A stretch of 64,000 bases of DNA from Bacillaceae bacterium S4-13-56 (GTDB lineage: Bacteria; Bacillota; Bacilli; Bacillales; JAWJLM01), in the NCBI GenBank assembly GCA_040191315.1, contig JAWJLM010000010.1, positions 33,928 to 97,927 of the forward strand, in the 5' to 3' direction. The notes under the pieces are model-generated. The model did no database searches, was not told where the DNA came from, and saw only the letters and a list, made by a program, of their open reading frames with translations. How positions within the stretch are numbered: position 1 is the stretch's first letter; the number at the start of each line of letters is the position of its first letter. Position numbers and translations under genes: made by a program. This document shows positions 26,196 through 36,033 of this stretch, one piece after another.

Positions 26196-26256
26196 ATAAG
26201 TCCTCCTCCGAAGCATAGTAAACAAGATTACTTTGCCCAAGCGGAGGAGGACTTAT
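26196..26256. repeat. 15-bp perfect inverted repeat
   Basis: ATAAGTCCTCCTCCG and its exact reverse complement are separated by 31 bases. On the minus strand the right arm of the folded RNA holds the ribosome-binding site of the esterase remnant, so it could have acted as a translation-blocking hairpin or a terminator for the gene at 26279. Confidence 0.55.
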
Positions 26257-26278
26257 GAGGTTGAGCAAATTTCAACCC

Positions 26279-26890
26279 TTACTTTTTTTCGGATTTAGAC
26301 ATAAGATTATAAACATAAGTGGATGTCTGTTTATAGCTATCCTCCACCTTCTCAGCCAAATCATGCGTACGTTCAAATAGAATGGACCTGAAGTGTTGGA
26401 GCTGACGAGAGATTTTCTCCATGAGAGCTTCTTGATTTTCCAAGCGTTCCTCTAGTTGACTCTGATGCTGCTCCTGTTTACTGACTTTATCGGAAATTTC
26501 CTGGTTTAGCTTATAAACTTCTCCAACCTGTTCATTCATCTTTTCTTGGCTTTGGTCCATTTGTTGTAGTTGTTGCATCATTTCATACGTAGTATCGTGA
26601 ATCTGCTTTAATTCCTCAAATATCTTTTGTTTTTCTTTTTCTTCCGCCTCGGTTAATTTACCAAGCTTCTCTCCTACCTCATTCCATCGCTCTGAATTCA
26701 TTTTTTCCTGTTTTTGCTGTACTGTAGATAATTGTTGATACGACTTTTCCAAGGATTCGTTCATTTCTTTCTGACTTTTGATCCATTCTGCAAGGTAATC
26801 GTATTTAAAGGTGGACTGATTATTGTCCTTTAGTTTATCTTCGTTGGAAAAAAGCTTTGGTTGGCTTCTCCAATTCATAAAAAGACCCAT
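26279..26890 (-). CDS. Coiled-coil hypothetical protein
   Basis: A 203-residue, Gln/Glu/Lys-rich protein with no membrane segment. Residues 35-160 are almost continuous heptads (EKSYQQLSTVQQKQEKMNSE, QKIFEELKQIHDTTYEMMQQ, QSQLEERLENQEALMEKI), so it should form an extended coiled coil. Start ATG 26890 has GAGGAAGTGATCTC upstream. I do not recognise a family; a structural or spore-related role is possible but unsupported. Confidence 0.65.
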   Translation of the reverse strand: MGLFMNWRSQPKLFSNEDKLKDNNQSTFKYDYLAEWIKSQKEMNESLEKSYQQLSTVQQKQEKMNSERWNEVGEKLGKLTEAEEKEKQKIFEELKQIHDTTYEMMQQLQQMDQSQEKMNEQVGEVYKLNQEISDKVSKQEQHQSQLEERLENQEALMEKISRQLQHFRSILFERTHDLAEKVEDSYKQTSTYVYNLMSKSEKK

Positions 26891-26972
26891 GAGATCACTT
26901 CCTCATTCCTTTTTACCTTTATCCTATGCAAAAAAAATGTAGGCGGGAATCAAAGAAGTGAGATGACTTTTC

Positions 26973-27863
26973 CTATACTAGATACTTGTAGCATGTAACA
27001 GCTTCTACCTGTATGAAACCTTCCTGTTCATAGAGAGCTTTAGCTCTTTCATTCTCTCCATTCACGGATAAGATAGCTTTAGAATACCCTTTATCTTTTG
27101 CAAACTGTAGGGCTGCTCGAAGAAAAACACGCCCTAATCCTTTCCCCTGGTATTCGGGTACTATGGCGACTGGACCAATATTCATGATTGGCGCATTTTC
27201 ATATTCATCATCTGAACCACGAACAACCCCGACAGGAATTTGATGATGATATAAAATTTTCATACCACCCTCAATATGCTCTGTTTCTGTTATCATTTTT
27301 GTAACCATTGCAGGGGATATAGGTGTCTCGCTACCTTGCAACTTTGCAAAACTAGCATTTCTCACCTTACACCAAGTCTCTTCATCCTGACCTTCGATAA
27401 AATCTTTTAGCTCATATCCATCTGAAAGCTGGAAGGAAGGAATTTGATCTAAGTCTCGAACAAGAAGAAAAGCATATCTCTCCACAACAAAAGATTGAGA
27501 TTCAATGTATATTGAGAGATTTTTGTTAACTAATGGAACAAAGACATATACCTTTTCAAGCCCCTCTGTATGTTGCAATACAGACTCCATCAGCTTTTGA
27601 TAGGATTCTACATCCAATAATTCTGAATGAAAAATACGGAATCTTCCCCTTTTACCATGCCTTTGGTATTCGTCTAATATAAGGGAAGCCGCACCCTTCA
27701 CCTGACTCTTATCATCTAACAACACACAGCTTGGATTATCGTCGTTATCAATGAAACCATCTAAATCCTCATCATATAAGAACGAATCATCAACTTCCAT
27801 TCGATGCTTTTTACAATAGATAACAAAGGCATTTTTGTGGTTTGTTCCTACCCTTTCAACCTT
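26973..27863 (-). CDS. GNAT-family N-acetyltransferase
   Basis: A 296-residue protein: an N-terminal acidic region (MEVDDSFLYDEDLDGFIDND) and a C-terminal GNAT domain (about 150-290) with the acetyl-CoA loop VPEYQGKGLGRVFLRAALQF and the closing motif NERAKALYEQEGF. ATG 27863 is chosen for AAGGAG ten bases upstream; an in-frame start 15 codons earlier lacks one. Substrate unknown. The N-terminal half resembles a degenerate second GNAT fold, a common tandem arrangement. Confidence 0.85.
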   Translation of the reverse strand, partial: KVERVGTNHKNAFVIYCKKHRMEVDDSFLYDEDLDGFIDNDDNPSCVLLDDKSQVKGAASLILDEYQRHGKRGRFRIFHSELLDVESYQKLMESVLQHTEGLEKVYVFVPLVNKNLSIYIESQSFVVERYAFLLVRDLDQIPSFQLSDGYELKDFIEGQDEETWCKVRNASFAKLQGSETPISPAMVTKMITETEHIEGGMKILYHHQIPVGVVRGSDDEYENAPIMNIGPVAIVPEYQGKGLGRVFLRAALQFAKDKGYSKAILSVNGENERAKALYEQEGFIQVEAVTCYKYLV

Positions 27864-27935
27864 CATAGCTTCACAGCTCCTTATTCTCGTTGGAGAATAT
27901 TTTAGCACATCCTATTTTAATGTATATAAAAGGTT

Positions 27936-27965
27936 GAAGCGTTTCTGTATTTACAGAAACGCTTC
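27936..27965. terminator. Terminator after the Mistic-like gene
   Basis: GAAGCGTTTCTG pairs perfectly with CAGAAACGCTTC around a six-base loop, directly at the stop of the gene at 27967. Confidence 0.75.
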
Positions 27966-27966
27966 A

Positions 27967-28248
27967 TTATTCCTCCTCTTCTTCACTTTCTGAATCATTT
28001 TCTATTACTTTGTCATTCTCCGCTTCAACGTCGTCTAAATCCAGCCAAGACAACATTTCACGGACAACAGTATTGATCTTATCATTCACCATTTCTTCTC
28101 CGTATTTTTTCTTTGCCCGCTCTATATTGTCCAATACTTCATCACTAAAATGGATGACAGGTTTATCATCCTCCATATTATTAAACAACTCAATAAATTC
28201 ATCTAATGCTTTATCAAACCGCTTTTTCTCAAGTTCGGTTGCCTTCAT
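27967..28248 (-). CDS. mstX: Mistic-like membrane-associating protein
   Basis: A 93-residue acidic protein that aligns with the C-terminal two-thirds of B. subtilis Mistic (MstX): KALDEFIELFNNMEDDKPVI, RAKKKYGEEMVNDKINTVVR, MLS. Short Mistic homologues lacking the first helix are known in other Bacillus species. Mistic associates with membranes without a signal and in B. subtilis sits upstream of the potassium channel gene yugO; here no channel gene follows, so its partner is missing or elsewhere. The C-terminus has an unusual poly-acidic tail (SESEEEEE). Start ATG 28248 follows GGGTGAT. Confidence 0.75.
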   Translation of the reverse strand: MKATELEKKRFDKALDEFIELFNNMEDDKPVIHFSDEVLDNIERAKKKYGEEMVNDKINTVVREMLSWLDLDDVEAENDKVIENDSESEEEEE

Positions 28249-28474
28249 TTTTTATCACCCATTCTTAGAGTGTCCAGTTTTTTCTACAGTATGGTCTTCT
28301 TCCCATAAAGAATCCATTGCTAAATATTTCACATATAAGCTTTATATAAAAGTTCTATAAAATGGACAAGGCAAATTATAAATAATGCCTTATACCTCCA
28401 AGGAAACCAAGCATGATGTATATCTCATCACAGTTGGATTCCTTTATAGTTGATATCATCTGAGGAGGCTTTCT

Positions 28475-29675
28475 ATGAATCGTTGGTTTGTTGTAGTAGG
28501 AGCTGTATTAGTCAAATAAATCTAGGGGCTGTTTATGCGTGGAGTATGTTTAATCAACCACTGATAGATCAATTCGGCTGGGAACGAGAGGATGTCGTTT
28601 TTACATTCTCCATTACTATTGCCGTCTTTGCATTTACAACCATTTTTGCGGGGAAGCTTCAGGATGTAATAGGTCCTCGTTGGGTTGCAACCATTGGAGG
28701 TATTCTGCTGGGAATAGGTTTACTCTTATCTAGCCAAGCGACTTCATTATCTCAACTCTATTTCTATTATGGAGTTATAGGTGGAATAGGGATTGGTATG
28801 ACTTATGTATGCCCTCTTTCAGCATGTGTAAAATGGTTCCCCGACAAAAGAGGTTTTATCAGCGGCGTGGCTGTGGCGGGATTTGGCCTTGGCGGCTTAA
28901 TTTATAAGCCAATTATTGAAATGCTTATAGAGAATTTCGGTGTTACCTCTACCTTTTCATATTTAGGAATCACTTATTTAATTTTAGTCGTGGCTGGAGC
29001 ACAGTTATTAAAAAACCCTCCTACCGAATTTGAACTACCATCTAGTCCTAATTCATCGGTTATCCCGAATGCGATCAATTTTTCAACAAAGAAATGCTCC
29101 GTACTCCTCAATTTTATATACTTTGGATCATGTTCTTGATTGGTGGTATGTCTGGTTTGTTAGTGATTAGTTTTGCTGTGGATATAGGAGTGGAGCTGGT
29201 CAACCTTGATGCAGGAAAAGCTGCTAATGCCGTTATGGTCATTGCCTTATTTAATGCAGGTGGTCGAATCGGTTTAGGAAAGTTATCCGATCGTTTTGGC
29301 AGGAAGAATACTCTCCTTAGCGTATATGCACTTACTGCTGTTATTCTGTTTTTTATGAGTACGGGTTTAATGAATTATCCTCTATTCTTAATAGCTGTTT
29401 CCCTCATTGGTTTTGCCTTTGGTGGATACCTTGCTTTATATCCTTCCGCAACTGCAGATTACTATGGAACAAAAAATATAGGAATGAATTATGGATTTAT
29501 GTACCAAGCTTATGGAATTTCTGCTTTCGCCGGTCCATTTATTATCAAGCTCATCCCATTTACACAAGCCTTTATTATTTTCGCAATTCTATGTTTAGTG
29601 GCCGTTATAATGGGAAGGTTTGTTTCTACCCCAAAAAAAGCGATCGTCCACAGAGCATCCCAACAAGGAATTTAA
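28475..29675 (+). pseudogene. MFS transporter of the oxalate/formate antiporter (OxlT-like) type, frameshifted
   Basis: The frame starts with GAGGAGG and ATG 28475 (MNRWFVVVGAVLV), hits a one-base shift near 28515, resumes as INLGAVYAWSMFNQPLIDQF, and runs through GLLLSSQATSLSQL and GFISGVAVAGFGLGGLIYKP. A second shift lies near 29085-29095, after which the last five helices follow (MLRTPQFYILWIMFLIGGMS to the stop at 29675). Both breaks fall inside otherwise well-preserved sequence, so the loss is recent or the gene was affected by sequencing errors. The intact protein would have 12 helices and exchange small carboxylates. Confidence 0.82.
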
Positions 29676-29676
29676 C

Positions 29677-29724
29677 AAAAAGGTGTTAGTCCAAGGTTCT
29701 TAATAGCCGTCTAACACCTTTTTT
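29677..29724 (+). terminator. Terminator of the MFS pseudogene
   Basis: AAAAAGGTGTTAG pairs with CTAACACCTTTTT, followed by T residues. Confidence 0.85.
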
Positions 29725-29808
29725 ATTTCCTCGCAATTAATGATATGTTCATTTCTATTTTTGCTTTATAATAGAAATATAAAAACGCTTTCAAAGAGGT
29801 GGCATGTT

Positions 29809-31125
29809 ATGCTTGATCTTAATCTCACCCAACAGCAGAATATAAAGCTGGCCATGACTCCAGAAATGAAGCAAGCCATATCTATTTTACAATATTCCAC
29901 AGTGGAACTTGCTGATTATATAAAACGGGAAGCTCTTGATAATCCACTCATTGAAATTGAAGAACCTCCTGTTTTAGGAAATCACTATATTTCATCTTCC
30001 CAATCAAATTATGTTGAAAATGTATCTAGGGATACTAAAGATATCTATGATTTCTTAATGGAACAAGCCAATTTTATGAACTTAAAAGAAAAGAAACGAA
30101 AAATTGTTCACTATCTAATTATGTTACTGGATGATAGTGGATACTTTCACGATGACATTTATGAAATAGCTGAAGAATTAGATGTTGCTGTTGACGACAT
30201 AAAAGATGCTCTCCATACCATACAACGAATGGAGCCTATAGGAGTAGGAGCAAGAAATCTAAAAGAATGTCTTCTTATCCAAATCGAGGAACAAGATCCA
30301 AATAATCATATTGCCAAAAGAATGGTTAGTGAATATTTAGAAGAGATGTCTATGCAAATGTGGGATGAAATTTCAAGGGAGTTGGGGGTCAGTAAAGATA
30401 AAGTAATACAGGAATTTGATTTTATTTCTTCCTTACAACCTAGACCAGGAAACTCCATTAATACGTCAACACCCACAAATTATATAGTGCCTGATCTTTT
30501 CTTGGAGGTGGAGGATGAATCCATCATTCTTCGCGTAAATGACTCTGTCTTGCCAAAAATTAGTTTATCATCTACGTATGAGATCTTAAAATCTAACACG
30601 AGTGTATCTGACCCTACCCATCGCTATATTGAGGAAAAGTATAGAAGCTTTATGTGGCTAAGCAAGAGTATTAACCATCGTGGAAATACTTTACTTAACA
30701 TTATGAGGGCTATTACAGACGTCCAAATAGAATTTTTTATGAAAGGCACAGATACGCTTCGTCCATTATCCCTCAAAATGATTGCAGAAAAATGTGGGGT
30801 TCATGAGTCAACGGTTAGCAGATCATCCAGAAACAAATATGTTCAAACCCCCTATGGATTATTTGAGATTAAGCACTTTTTCACAAACGCTGTTCAACTC
30901 TCCGATGGTGAGATTACGTCTTCTTACGTAGTTAGGAAAAAAATAAAGGATCTTATTGATGAGGAATCGTATGACCGACCTCTTTCTGATCAACAGTTGG
31001 CTAATATACTCAAAGGCCAACATATCCAAATTTCGAGAAGGACAGTTACTAAGTATCGAGAGCAGCTCGATATTCCTTCTTCTGTGATACGAAAAAAAAT
31101 AAAAAGAAATAAGGCATCGCATTGA
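29809..31125 (+). CDS. rpoN: RNA polymerase sigma-54 factor (SigL/RpoN)
   Basis: A 438-residue sigma-54. Region I is Gln-rich and binds activators (LTQQQNIKLAMTPEMKQAIS); the core-binding domain follows (residues 70-200). The DNA-binding domain ends with the RpoN box ISRRTVTKYREQL near residue 420, close to the consensus ARRTVAKYRE. ATG 29809 has AAAGAGGTGG upstream. It recognises -24/-12 promoters and needs an AAA+ activator; one such activator gene is convergent next door, and a near-consensus -24/-12 promoter lies at 37397. Slightly short of the Gram-negative length, as usual for Bacillus SigL. Confidence 0.95.
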   Translation: MLDLNLTQQQNIKLAMTPEMKQAISILQYSTVELADYIKREALDNPLIEIEEPPVLGNHYISSSQSNYVENVSRDTKDIYDFLMEQANFMNLKEKKRKIVHYLIMLLDDSGYFHDDIYEIAEELDVAVDDIKDALHTIQRMEPIGVGARNLKECLLIQIEEQDPNNHIAKRMVSEYLEEMSMQMWDEISRELGVSKDKVIQEFDFISSLQPRPGNSINTSTPTNYIVPDLFLEVEDESIILRVNDSVLPKISLSSTYEILKSNTSVSDPTHRYIEEKYRSFMWLSKSINHRGNTLLNIMRAITDVQIEFFMKGTDTLRPLSLKMIAEKCGVHESTVSRSSRNKYVQTPYGLFEIKHFFTNAVQLSDGEITSSYVVRKKIKDLIDEESYDRPLSDQQLANILKGQHIQISRRTVTKYREQLDIPSSVIRKKIKRNKASH

Positions 31126-31138
31126 CGCGATGCCTTTT
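31111..31138. terminator. Bidirectional terminator between rpoN and the sigma-54 activator
   Basis: AAGGCATCGC pairs with GCGATGCCTT around a six-base loop with T-runs on both sides. The rpoN stop codon is in the loop. Confidence 0.85.
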
Positions 31139-31143
31139 GGATT

Positions 31144-32550
31144 CTAAGAAATGTCATACATTTTGCATTTATCATACATACTTGTTTTTCCAATTCCAAG
31201 TAATTTAGCTGCCTCTTGTTTATTGCCTTTTGTTAGCACAAGTGCCTGTCTAATAGCCTTTATTTCAGCATCCTCAACAGTTTCTTTTAATGGCTTAATA
31301 GTTTGAGAGGAAGTGCTAGAAAAGTAATCTCTCCCCTTTGGAGTATATTCTTCAAGATCACTTAAATACAAAGGAAGATGTGCAAGTTCTATTTGCCTTC
31401 CGTCTAAAACATTGATTGCTCTTTCCAAAACATTTTCTAACTCTCGTACATTCCCTGGCCATGAATGCTGTAGTAGTCTTTGCTCTACTTCATGTGAAAG
31501 CATCGTTCCTTTTTTATAAAACCTTTTTTCAATTTTACGAAGTAATTGACTGGCGATTGGCAGGATATCTTCCTTTCTTTCACGAAGAGGGGGGATTTCA
31601 ATCTGAATAACATTTAATCGATAGTAAAGATCTCTTCGAAACGTTCCTTCCTCCACCTTCTTCATCAAATTCTGATTTGTTGCTGCTAAAATTCGAAGGT
31701 TGATGGGAATTGTTTTGTTCCCTCCAATTGGAATAATTTCTTTTTCTTGGATAGCTCTAAGCATTTTGCTTTGCATTGAAAAAGGCATATCCCCTATTTC
31801 ATCAAGAAAAATCGAACCATTGTTAGCTACTTTTAAAAGACCTTCCTTTCCACCTTTTTTTGCTCCCGTAAAGGCACCATCTTCGTAACCAAATAGTTCA
31901 GATTCAAAAAGATCTTCAGGAATCGAGGCGCAGTTAATAGCTACAAATGGTTGTTTTTTTCTCTTACTATTTTGGTGAATAGCATGGGCAAATAGTTCCT
32001 TTCCTGTTCCTGATTCACCTGTGATTAGGATGGAAGAATTACTAGCAGCAACTCTTTCAGCGAATTTCTTAGTGGATAAAAAAACCGGACTTTCTCCTAC
32101 AAGATCATGAAATCCATACTTACTTGTCAACTCTTTTACAATTTTATCCTTATAAAAGTTTAATTCTTCTATTAGGCTTTGCATTTTATTGTTGTAATCT
32201 CGTACATTCTCTGGATCAGGAAAGATAACCGTTCCTAATGCACCTACAATTTCATCATCAATCACGAGGGGATATCGATTGGCTACCATGACACTTCCAT
32301 TGATTGGTTGAAGATCTTCTATCTCTGCCTGACCTGTTTTTACCACTATATGCATTCTTGTATTTTCAATTACTTCTTGAACATGCTTACCAATAGCTTG
32401 TTCCATCGTAGTTCCTAAAAAGTCACAATAGGTAGAGTTAATGTAGACAATAATCCCTTCTGTGTCTACAACAACCAATCTCAATATAGATAGATTAATA
32501 ATCTCTTCTAGCCATTCTGGTGGAAGCCCTTTCATCTCACGGCTCAGCAA
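31144..32550 (-). CDS. Sigma-54-dependent transcriptional activator (PAS-AAA-Fis)
   Basis: A 468-residue bacterial enhancer-binding protein. It has an N-terminal PAS sensor (residues 20-125, [20 protein letters not shown]), a central AAA+ domain with Walker A GESGTGKE and the sigma-54 contact loop GAFTGA ([13 protein letters not shown]), [12 protein letters not shown], and a Fis-type helix-turn-helix at the end ([20 protein letters not shown]). There is no receiver domain, so it senses a small ligand. TTG 32550 is the start (AAGGGGGG eight bases upstream). It is the last gene after a ketone-body operon and probably its activator, acting through the palindromes at 37556-37623. Confidence 0.93.
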   Translation of the reverse strand: MLSREMKGLPPEWLEEIINLSILRLVVVDTEGIIVYINSTYCDFLGTTMEQAIGKHVQEVIENTRMHIVVKTGQAEIEDLQPINGSVMVANRYPLVIDDEIVGALGTVIFPDPENVRDYNNKMQSLIEELNFYKDKIVKELTSKYGFHDLVGESPVFLSTKKFAERVAASNSSILITGESGTGKELFAHAIHQNSKRKKQPFVAINCASIPEDLFESELFGYEDGAFTGAKKGGKEGLLKVANNGSIFLDEIGDMPFSMQSKMLRAIQEKEIIPIGGNKTIPINLRILAATNQNLMKKVEEGTFRRDLYYRLNVIQIEIPPLRERKEDILPIASQLLRKIEKRFYKKGTMLSHEVEQRLLQHSWPGNVRELENVLERAINVLDGRQIELAHLPLYLSDLEEYTPKGRDYFSSTSSQTIKPLKETVEDAEIKAIRQALVLTKGNKQEAAKLLGIGKTSMYDKCKMYDIS

Positions 32551-32628
32551 TGAATATCCCCCCTTATATACTCCTTTATTTCATTATAACAAAGAAGAAC
32601 TAGCCTCTGTATGGTACTTTTTTCTGAA

Positions 32629-33912
32629 TTAATAGATGCCCATTGATGCTAGAATAATAGCCGCAATAGTCGCAATGATTGGGATAACGATCGCAACTAC
32701 TGCAATATCACGATAACTATTTTTGTGTGTCATTCCCGTTATGGTAAGCAAGGTTAATACTGCTCCATTATGTGGAAGGACATCTAGTCCACCAGATGAT
32801 AATGATGCGATTCGGTGAAAAGCTTCTGGTGCAATGCCAGATGTTTGAGATAGTTCATAGTATTTTTGACCAAGTGCTTCTAGAGCAATACCCATTCCAC
32901 CTGAAGCAGACCCTGTTGCCCCTGCCAATAGGTTTACTGCGATAGATTCAGAAATTAACGGGTTTCCAGGGACGCCCATTAACATTTTTGTAAGCTTTTC
33001 AAATCCAGGAACTGCCTGAACTACTGTACCAAATCCAACTGCTGCACTAGTATTAATAATTGCCGTTACAGAACCAGTAGCACCGGCATTAATGGTCTTC
33101 ACAAAGCTTTTAAGCATTTTGTAGTTTAGGACTAGAATTAAGAGAATACCTGCAATAAGAGCCATAATAATATGCCAGTCTAAGAGGTTTAGCGTTAATA
33201 CAACCGTTAACAATGGTAACAAAGATAAGAATACATTGGGAACCTTTTCTTCTGACACAGCCATTGGTTGATCCTTTGGTTCTGTAAACACTTCACCTTT
33301 AGCGGTCATTTGCTTTTGACGCCAGATCAAATAGTAATAACCTAATACTCCCATAATAACTGCCGCTACAATACCCATTATAGGCGCTGCCATCGCATCC
33401 GTTTTAAAATAAGGCATTGGAATTAGGTTTTGAATTTGCGGTGTACCTGGTAGAGCGGTCATTGTAAACGTAAATGCACCTAAAGCTACAGTTGCTGGTA
33501 GCAATTTACGTGTAATGTTTGCTTCGCGGAATAATGTAATTGCTAATGGATATACAGCAAAAACTACAACGAATAAACTAATACCTCCGTAGGTTAAAAC
33601 AGCACAGGATAATAATACTCCTAAAATGGCCCGTTTTTCTCCCATCAATTTAGCTAATTTTAAAGCTACGGACTTTGCCATCCCTGTGTCTTCCATTAAT
33701 TTACCGAAGACTGCACTAAGCATAAATACTGGGAACCATGTCTTAGCAAAGCTTACAAAACCACTCATGTACGTGTTTGTGTAAGCATCAAGTAAATCTA
33801 ACCCACCAGTAAGAGCTACAACCCCTGCCGCAATGGGAGCTATCCAGATAATTGACCAGCCCATGAAAGCAAGAACCATTAGGACGATAAGACCTAAGAT
33901 AATTCCAAACAT
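32629..33912 (-). CDS. GntP-family permease, probable 3-hydroxybutyrate/organic acid importer
   Basis: A 427-residue membrane protein with about 12 helices and the GntP pattern (TYGGISLFVVVFAVYPLAIT, GATGSASGGMGIALEAL, LDVLPHNGAVLTLL). GntP proteins are proton symporters for gluconate and related hydroxy acids. Here it follows 3-hydroxybutyrate dehydrogenase, thiolase and CoA-transferase genes, so the likely cargo is 3-hydroxybutyrate or acetoacetate (context inference). A hairpin at 33942-33970 lies in the 118-bp gap before it. ATG 33912 has GAAGGGGTG upstream. Confidence 0.87.
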   Translation of the reverse strand: MFGIILGLIVLMVLAFMGWSIIWIAPIAAGVVALTGGLDLLDAYTNTYMSGFVSFAKTWFPVFMLSAVFGKLMEDTGMAKSVALKLAKLMGEKRAILGVLLSCAVLTYGGISLFVVVFAVYPLAITLFREANITRKLLPATVALGAFTFTMTALPGTPQIQNLIPMPYFKTDAMAAPIMGIVAAVIMGVLGYYYLIWRQKQMTAKGEVFTEPKDQPMAVSEEKVPNVFLSLLPLLTVVLTLNLLDWHIIMALIAGILLILVLNYKMLKSFVKTINAGATGSVTAIINTSAAVGFGTVVQAVPGFEKLTKMLMGVPGNPLISESIAVNLLAGATGSASGGMGIALEALGQKYYELSQTSGIAPEAFHRIASLSSGGLDVLPHNGAVLTLLTITGMTHKNSYRDIAVVAIVIPIIATIAAIILASMGIY

Positions 33913-33941
33913 AACAACACCCCTTCATCCATTTATAGTAT

Positions 33942-33970
33942 CTCGGCACGAGCATGTTGCGCATGCCGAG
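33942..33970 (-). promoter_or_regulatory. Intra-operon hairpin before the GntP gene
   Basis: CTCGGCA pairs with TGCCGAG around a 15-base loop that is itself partly self-complementary. There is no T-run. It may set the relative amounts of upstream and downstream mRNA. Confidence 0.45.
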
Positions 33971-34030
33971 ATTGAATATTTTCCCATTCAATTGTTGGAC
34001 CGTTAGCAATCTCACAAACTTTATTTAAAT

Positions 34031-34804
34031 TTATTGAGCAGTATACCCACCATCTAGAACTACTGCTTGACCAGTAATACCTTTAGCTTTATCGCTAGCT
34101 AAAAATAGGGCATAATCTGCAATTTCTTGCACATCTAAAAGGCGTTTCTGTGGCACCAATGGGTATAGTACTTCTTCTTTTACCTTCTCTAGTGGCACAT
34201 TGCGTGTCTTTGCAAGATCCTCAAATTGACCACGTACAAGAGGGGTATCTACATATCCAGGACAAATTGCATTAACTGTAATATTATGTTCTGCCGTCTC
34301 AAGAGCTGCTACTTTTGTTAACCCGATTACCCCATGCTTTGCACTGTTATATGCTGATTTTCCAGCAAAACCGATAAGTCCATTAATAGAAGCCATGTTA
34401 AGAACACGACCAAATCCTTGTTTCTTCATAATTGGTAAAGCATATTTCATAGCAATGAAAGGTGCAACTTGCATAACCTTAATCATGAACTCAAATTTTT
34501 CAGTTGGAAATTCTTCAATAGGAGATACATGTTGTAAACCTGCATTATTGAATAAAACATCTAACCTTCCATATGTTTCTACCGTTTTTTCTATTGCCTG
34601 CTTGATATCTTCTTCTTTTGTTACATCTACTTTTAAACCTAAGCAATCATAGCCTTCCCTTTTAAGCTGTTCCGTAACTTCTTCCAGTTTGGCTTGATTA
34701 ATATCTGTAAAAACAACTTTGTTTCCATTTTTCAAAAATTCCAAACCAACTTGATAGCCAATTCCACTTGCTGCACCAGTAACAAATACCACTCTACTTT
34801 CCAT
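34031..34804 (-). CDS. 3-hydroxybutyrate dehydrogenase (SDR family)
   Basis: A 257-residue NAD-dependent short-chain dehydrogenase. The cofactor motif is TGAASGIGYQVG (residues 10-18), NNAG is near residue 89, and the catalytic Ser, Tyr and Lys are in MASINGLIGF and AYNSAKHGVIGL (Tyr near 154). Family sequence DTPLVRGQFEDLAKTR is typical of bacterial BDH. It oxidises D-3-hydroxybutyrate to acetoacetate. It lies between thiolase and the GntP permease, which supports the assignment. ATG 34804 has AAGGAGG upstream. Confidence 0.9.
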   Translation of the reverse strand: MESRVVFVTGAASGIGYQVGLEFLKNGNKVVFTDINQAKLEEVTEQLKREGYDCLGLKVDVTKEEDIKQAIEKTVETYGRLDVLFNNAGLQHVSPIEEFPTEKFEFMIKVMQVAPFIAMKYALPIMKKQGFGRVLNMASINGLIGFAGKSAYNSAKHGVIGLTKVAALETAEHNITVNAICPGYVDTPLVRGQFEDLAKTRNVPLEKVKEEVLYPLVPQKRLLDVQEIADYALFLASDKAKGITGQAVVLDGGYTAQ

Positions 34805-34827
34805 TTCTTTTCCTCCTTAGTGAACTT

Positions 34828-36012
34828 TTATTTTTCTAATTCAACTACACTAGCAGCACCCATTCCGCCACCAATGCAAAGTGTAGCCAATCCATAACGC
34901 GAATCGCGTCTTTTCATTTCGTGTAAAAGTGTGACTAAAATACGCGCACCACTAGCACCGATAGGGTGGCCCAAAGCAATAGCGCCGCCATTGACATTTA
35001 ATTTATCTCTAGGAATCTCCAGATCTCTTTCAACCGCTAATGATTGGGCAGCGAAGGCTTCATTTGCTTCAATTAAATCGATATCAGTCATAGATAGACC
35101 TGCTCTTTTAAGTGCTAGTTTTGTTGATGGAACTGGACCAATTCCCATAATGCGAGGATCTACACCTGCTGTTCCATTTCCTCTTATAGTGGCTATTGGC
35201 TTAATCCCTAGTTCATCAGCCTTCTCTCTACTCATTAGGACAATGGCCGCTGCACCATCATTAATCCCAGATGCATTACCCGCAGTAACTGTTCCTTCTT
35301 TTTTGAAGGCAGGCTTTAATTTTCCTAATTTTTCAGCTGTAACTCCTGCGCGTGGAAATTCATCTTTTGCAAAGATTATTGGTTCTCCTTTTCTTTGCGG
35401 AATTTCTACAGGAACAATCTCTTCTTCAAATACATTACCTTCTAGTGCTGCTTCTGCTTTTTGTTGACTCCATGCAGCAAATTCATCTTGTTCTTCCCTG
35501 GAAAAACCATAGTCTTCAGATAAGTTCTCTGCTGTAATCCCCATGTGGCAATTATTGATTGCACATTGTAATCCATCCTGAATCATACTATCTATGATCT
35601 TTCCGTCACCCATTCGATAACCAGTTCGACCTTTTGGTAGGAGATAAGGTGCTAGACTCATATTTTCCATTCCACCCGCCACAACGACATCCGCTTCTCC
35701 TAATTGAATGGACTGTGCACCAAGGTGAACAGCTTTCAAACCAGAACCACATAGCTTGTTTATCGTTGTTGCTGGAACTTCAAATGGCAACCCCGCTCTT
35801 ATAGCTGACTGTCTTGCCGGTCCTTGACCAAGACCTGCTTGAAGGACATTTCCCATAATTACTTCATTGACTTGATTAGCTGGGACTCCTGCTCGTTGAA
35901 GAGCTTCTTTAATTACTATTGCTCCTAATTCGATGGCAGGAACGTTACTTAACGAGCCCATAAAGCTTCCAACAGCTGTTCTAACCGCACTAACAATAAC
36001 TACTTCATGCAT
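34828..36012 (-). CDS. Acetyl-CoA C-acetyltransferase (thiolase)
   Basis: A 394-residue biosynthetic/degradative thiolase. The nucleophilic Cys is in [18 protein letters not shown] (Cys near 88), the His in [17 protein letters not shown] (near 350), and the second Cys in [11 protein letters not shown] (near 380). It splits acetoacetyl-CoA into two acetyl-CoA, the final step after CoA-transferase. ATG 36012 has AGAGGATG upstream, 21 bp after the transferase beta gene, so co-transcription is clear. Confidence 0.93.
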   Translation of the reverse strand: MHEVVIVSAVRTAVGSFMGSLSNVPAIELGAIVIKEALQRAGVPANQVNEVIMGNVLQAGLGQGPARQSAIRAGLPFEVPATTINKLCGSGLKAVHLGAQSIQLGEADVVVAGGMENMSLAPYLLPKGRTGYRMGDGKIIDSMIQDGLQCAINNCHMGITAENLSEDYGFSREEQDEFAAWSQQKAEAALEGNVFEEEIVPVEIPQRKGEPIIFAKDEFPRAGVTAEKLGKLKPAFKKEGTVTAGNASGINDGAAAIVLMSREKADELGIKPIATIRGNGTAGVDPRIMGIGPVPSTKLALKRAGLSMTDIDLIEANEAFAAQSLAVERDLEIPRDKLNVNGGAIALGHPIGASGARILVTLLHEMKRRDSRYGLATLCIGGGMGAASVVELEK

Positions 36013-36033
36013 TCTTTTAACATCCTCTCTATT

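Noticed and set aside
34395..35467. Long plus-strand frames inside dehydrogenase and thiolase genes
   Set aside because: These are antisense shadows of well-supported genes and have no ribosome-binding sites.
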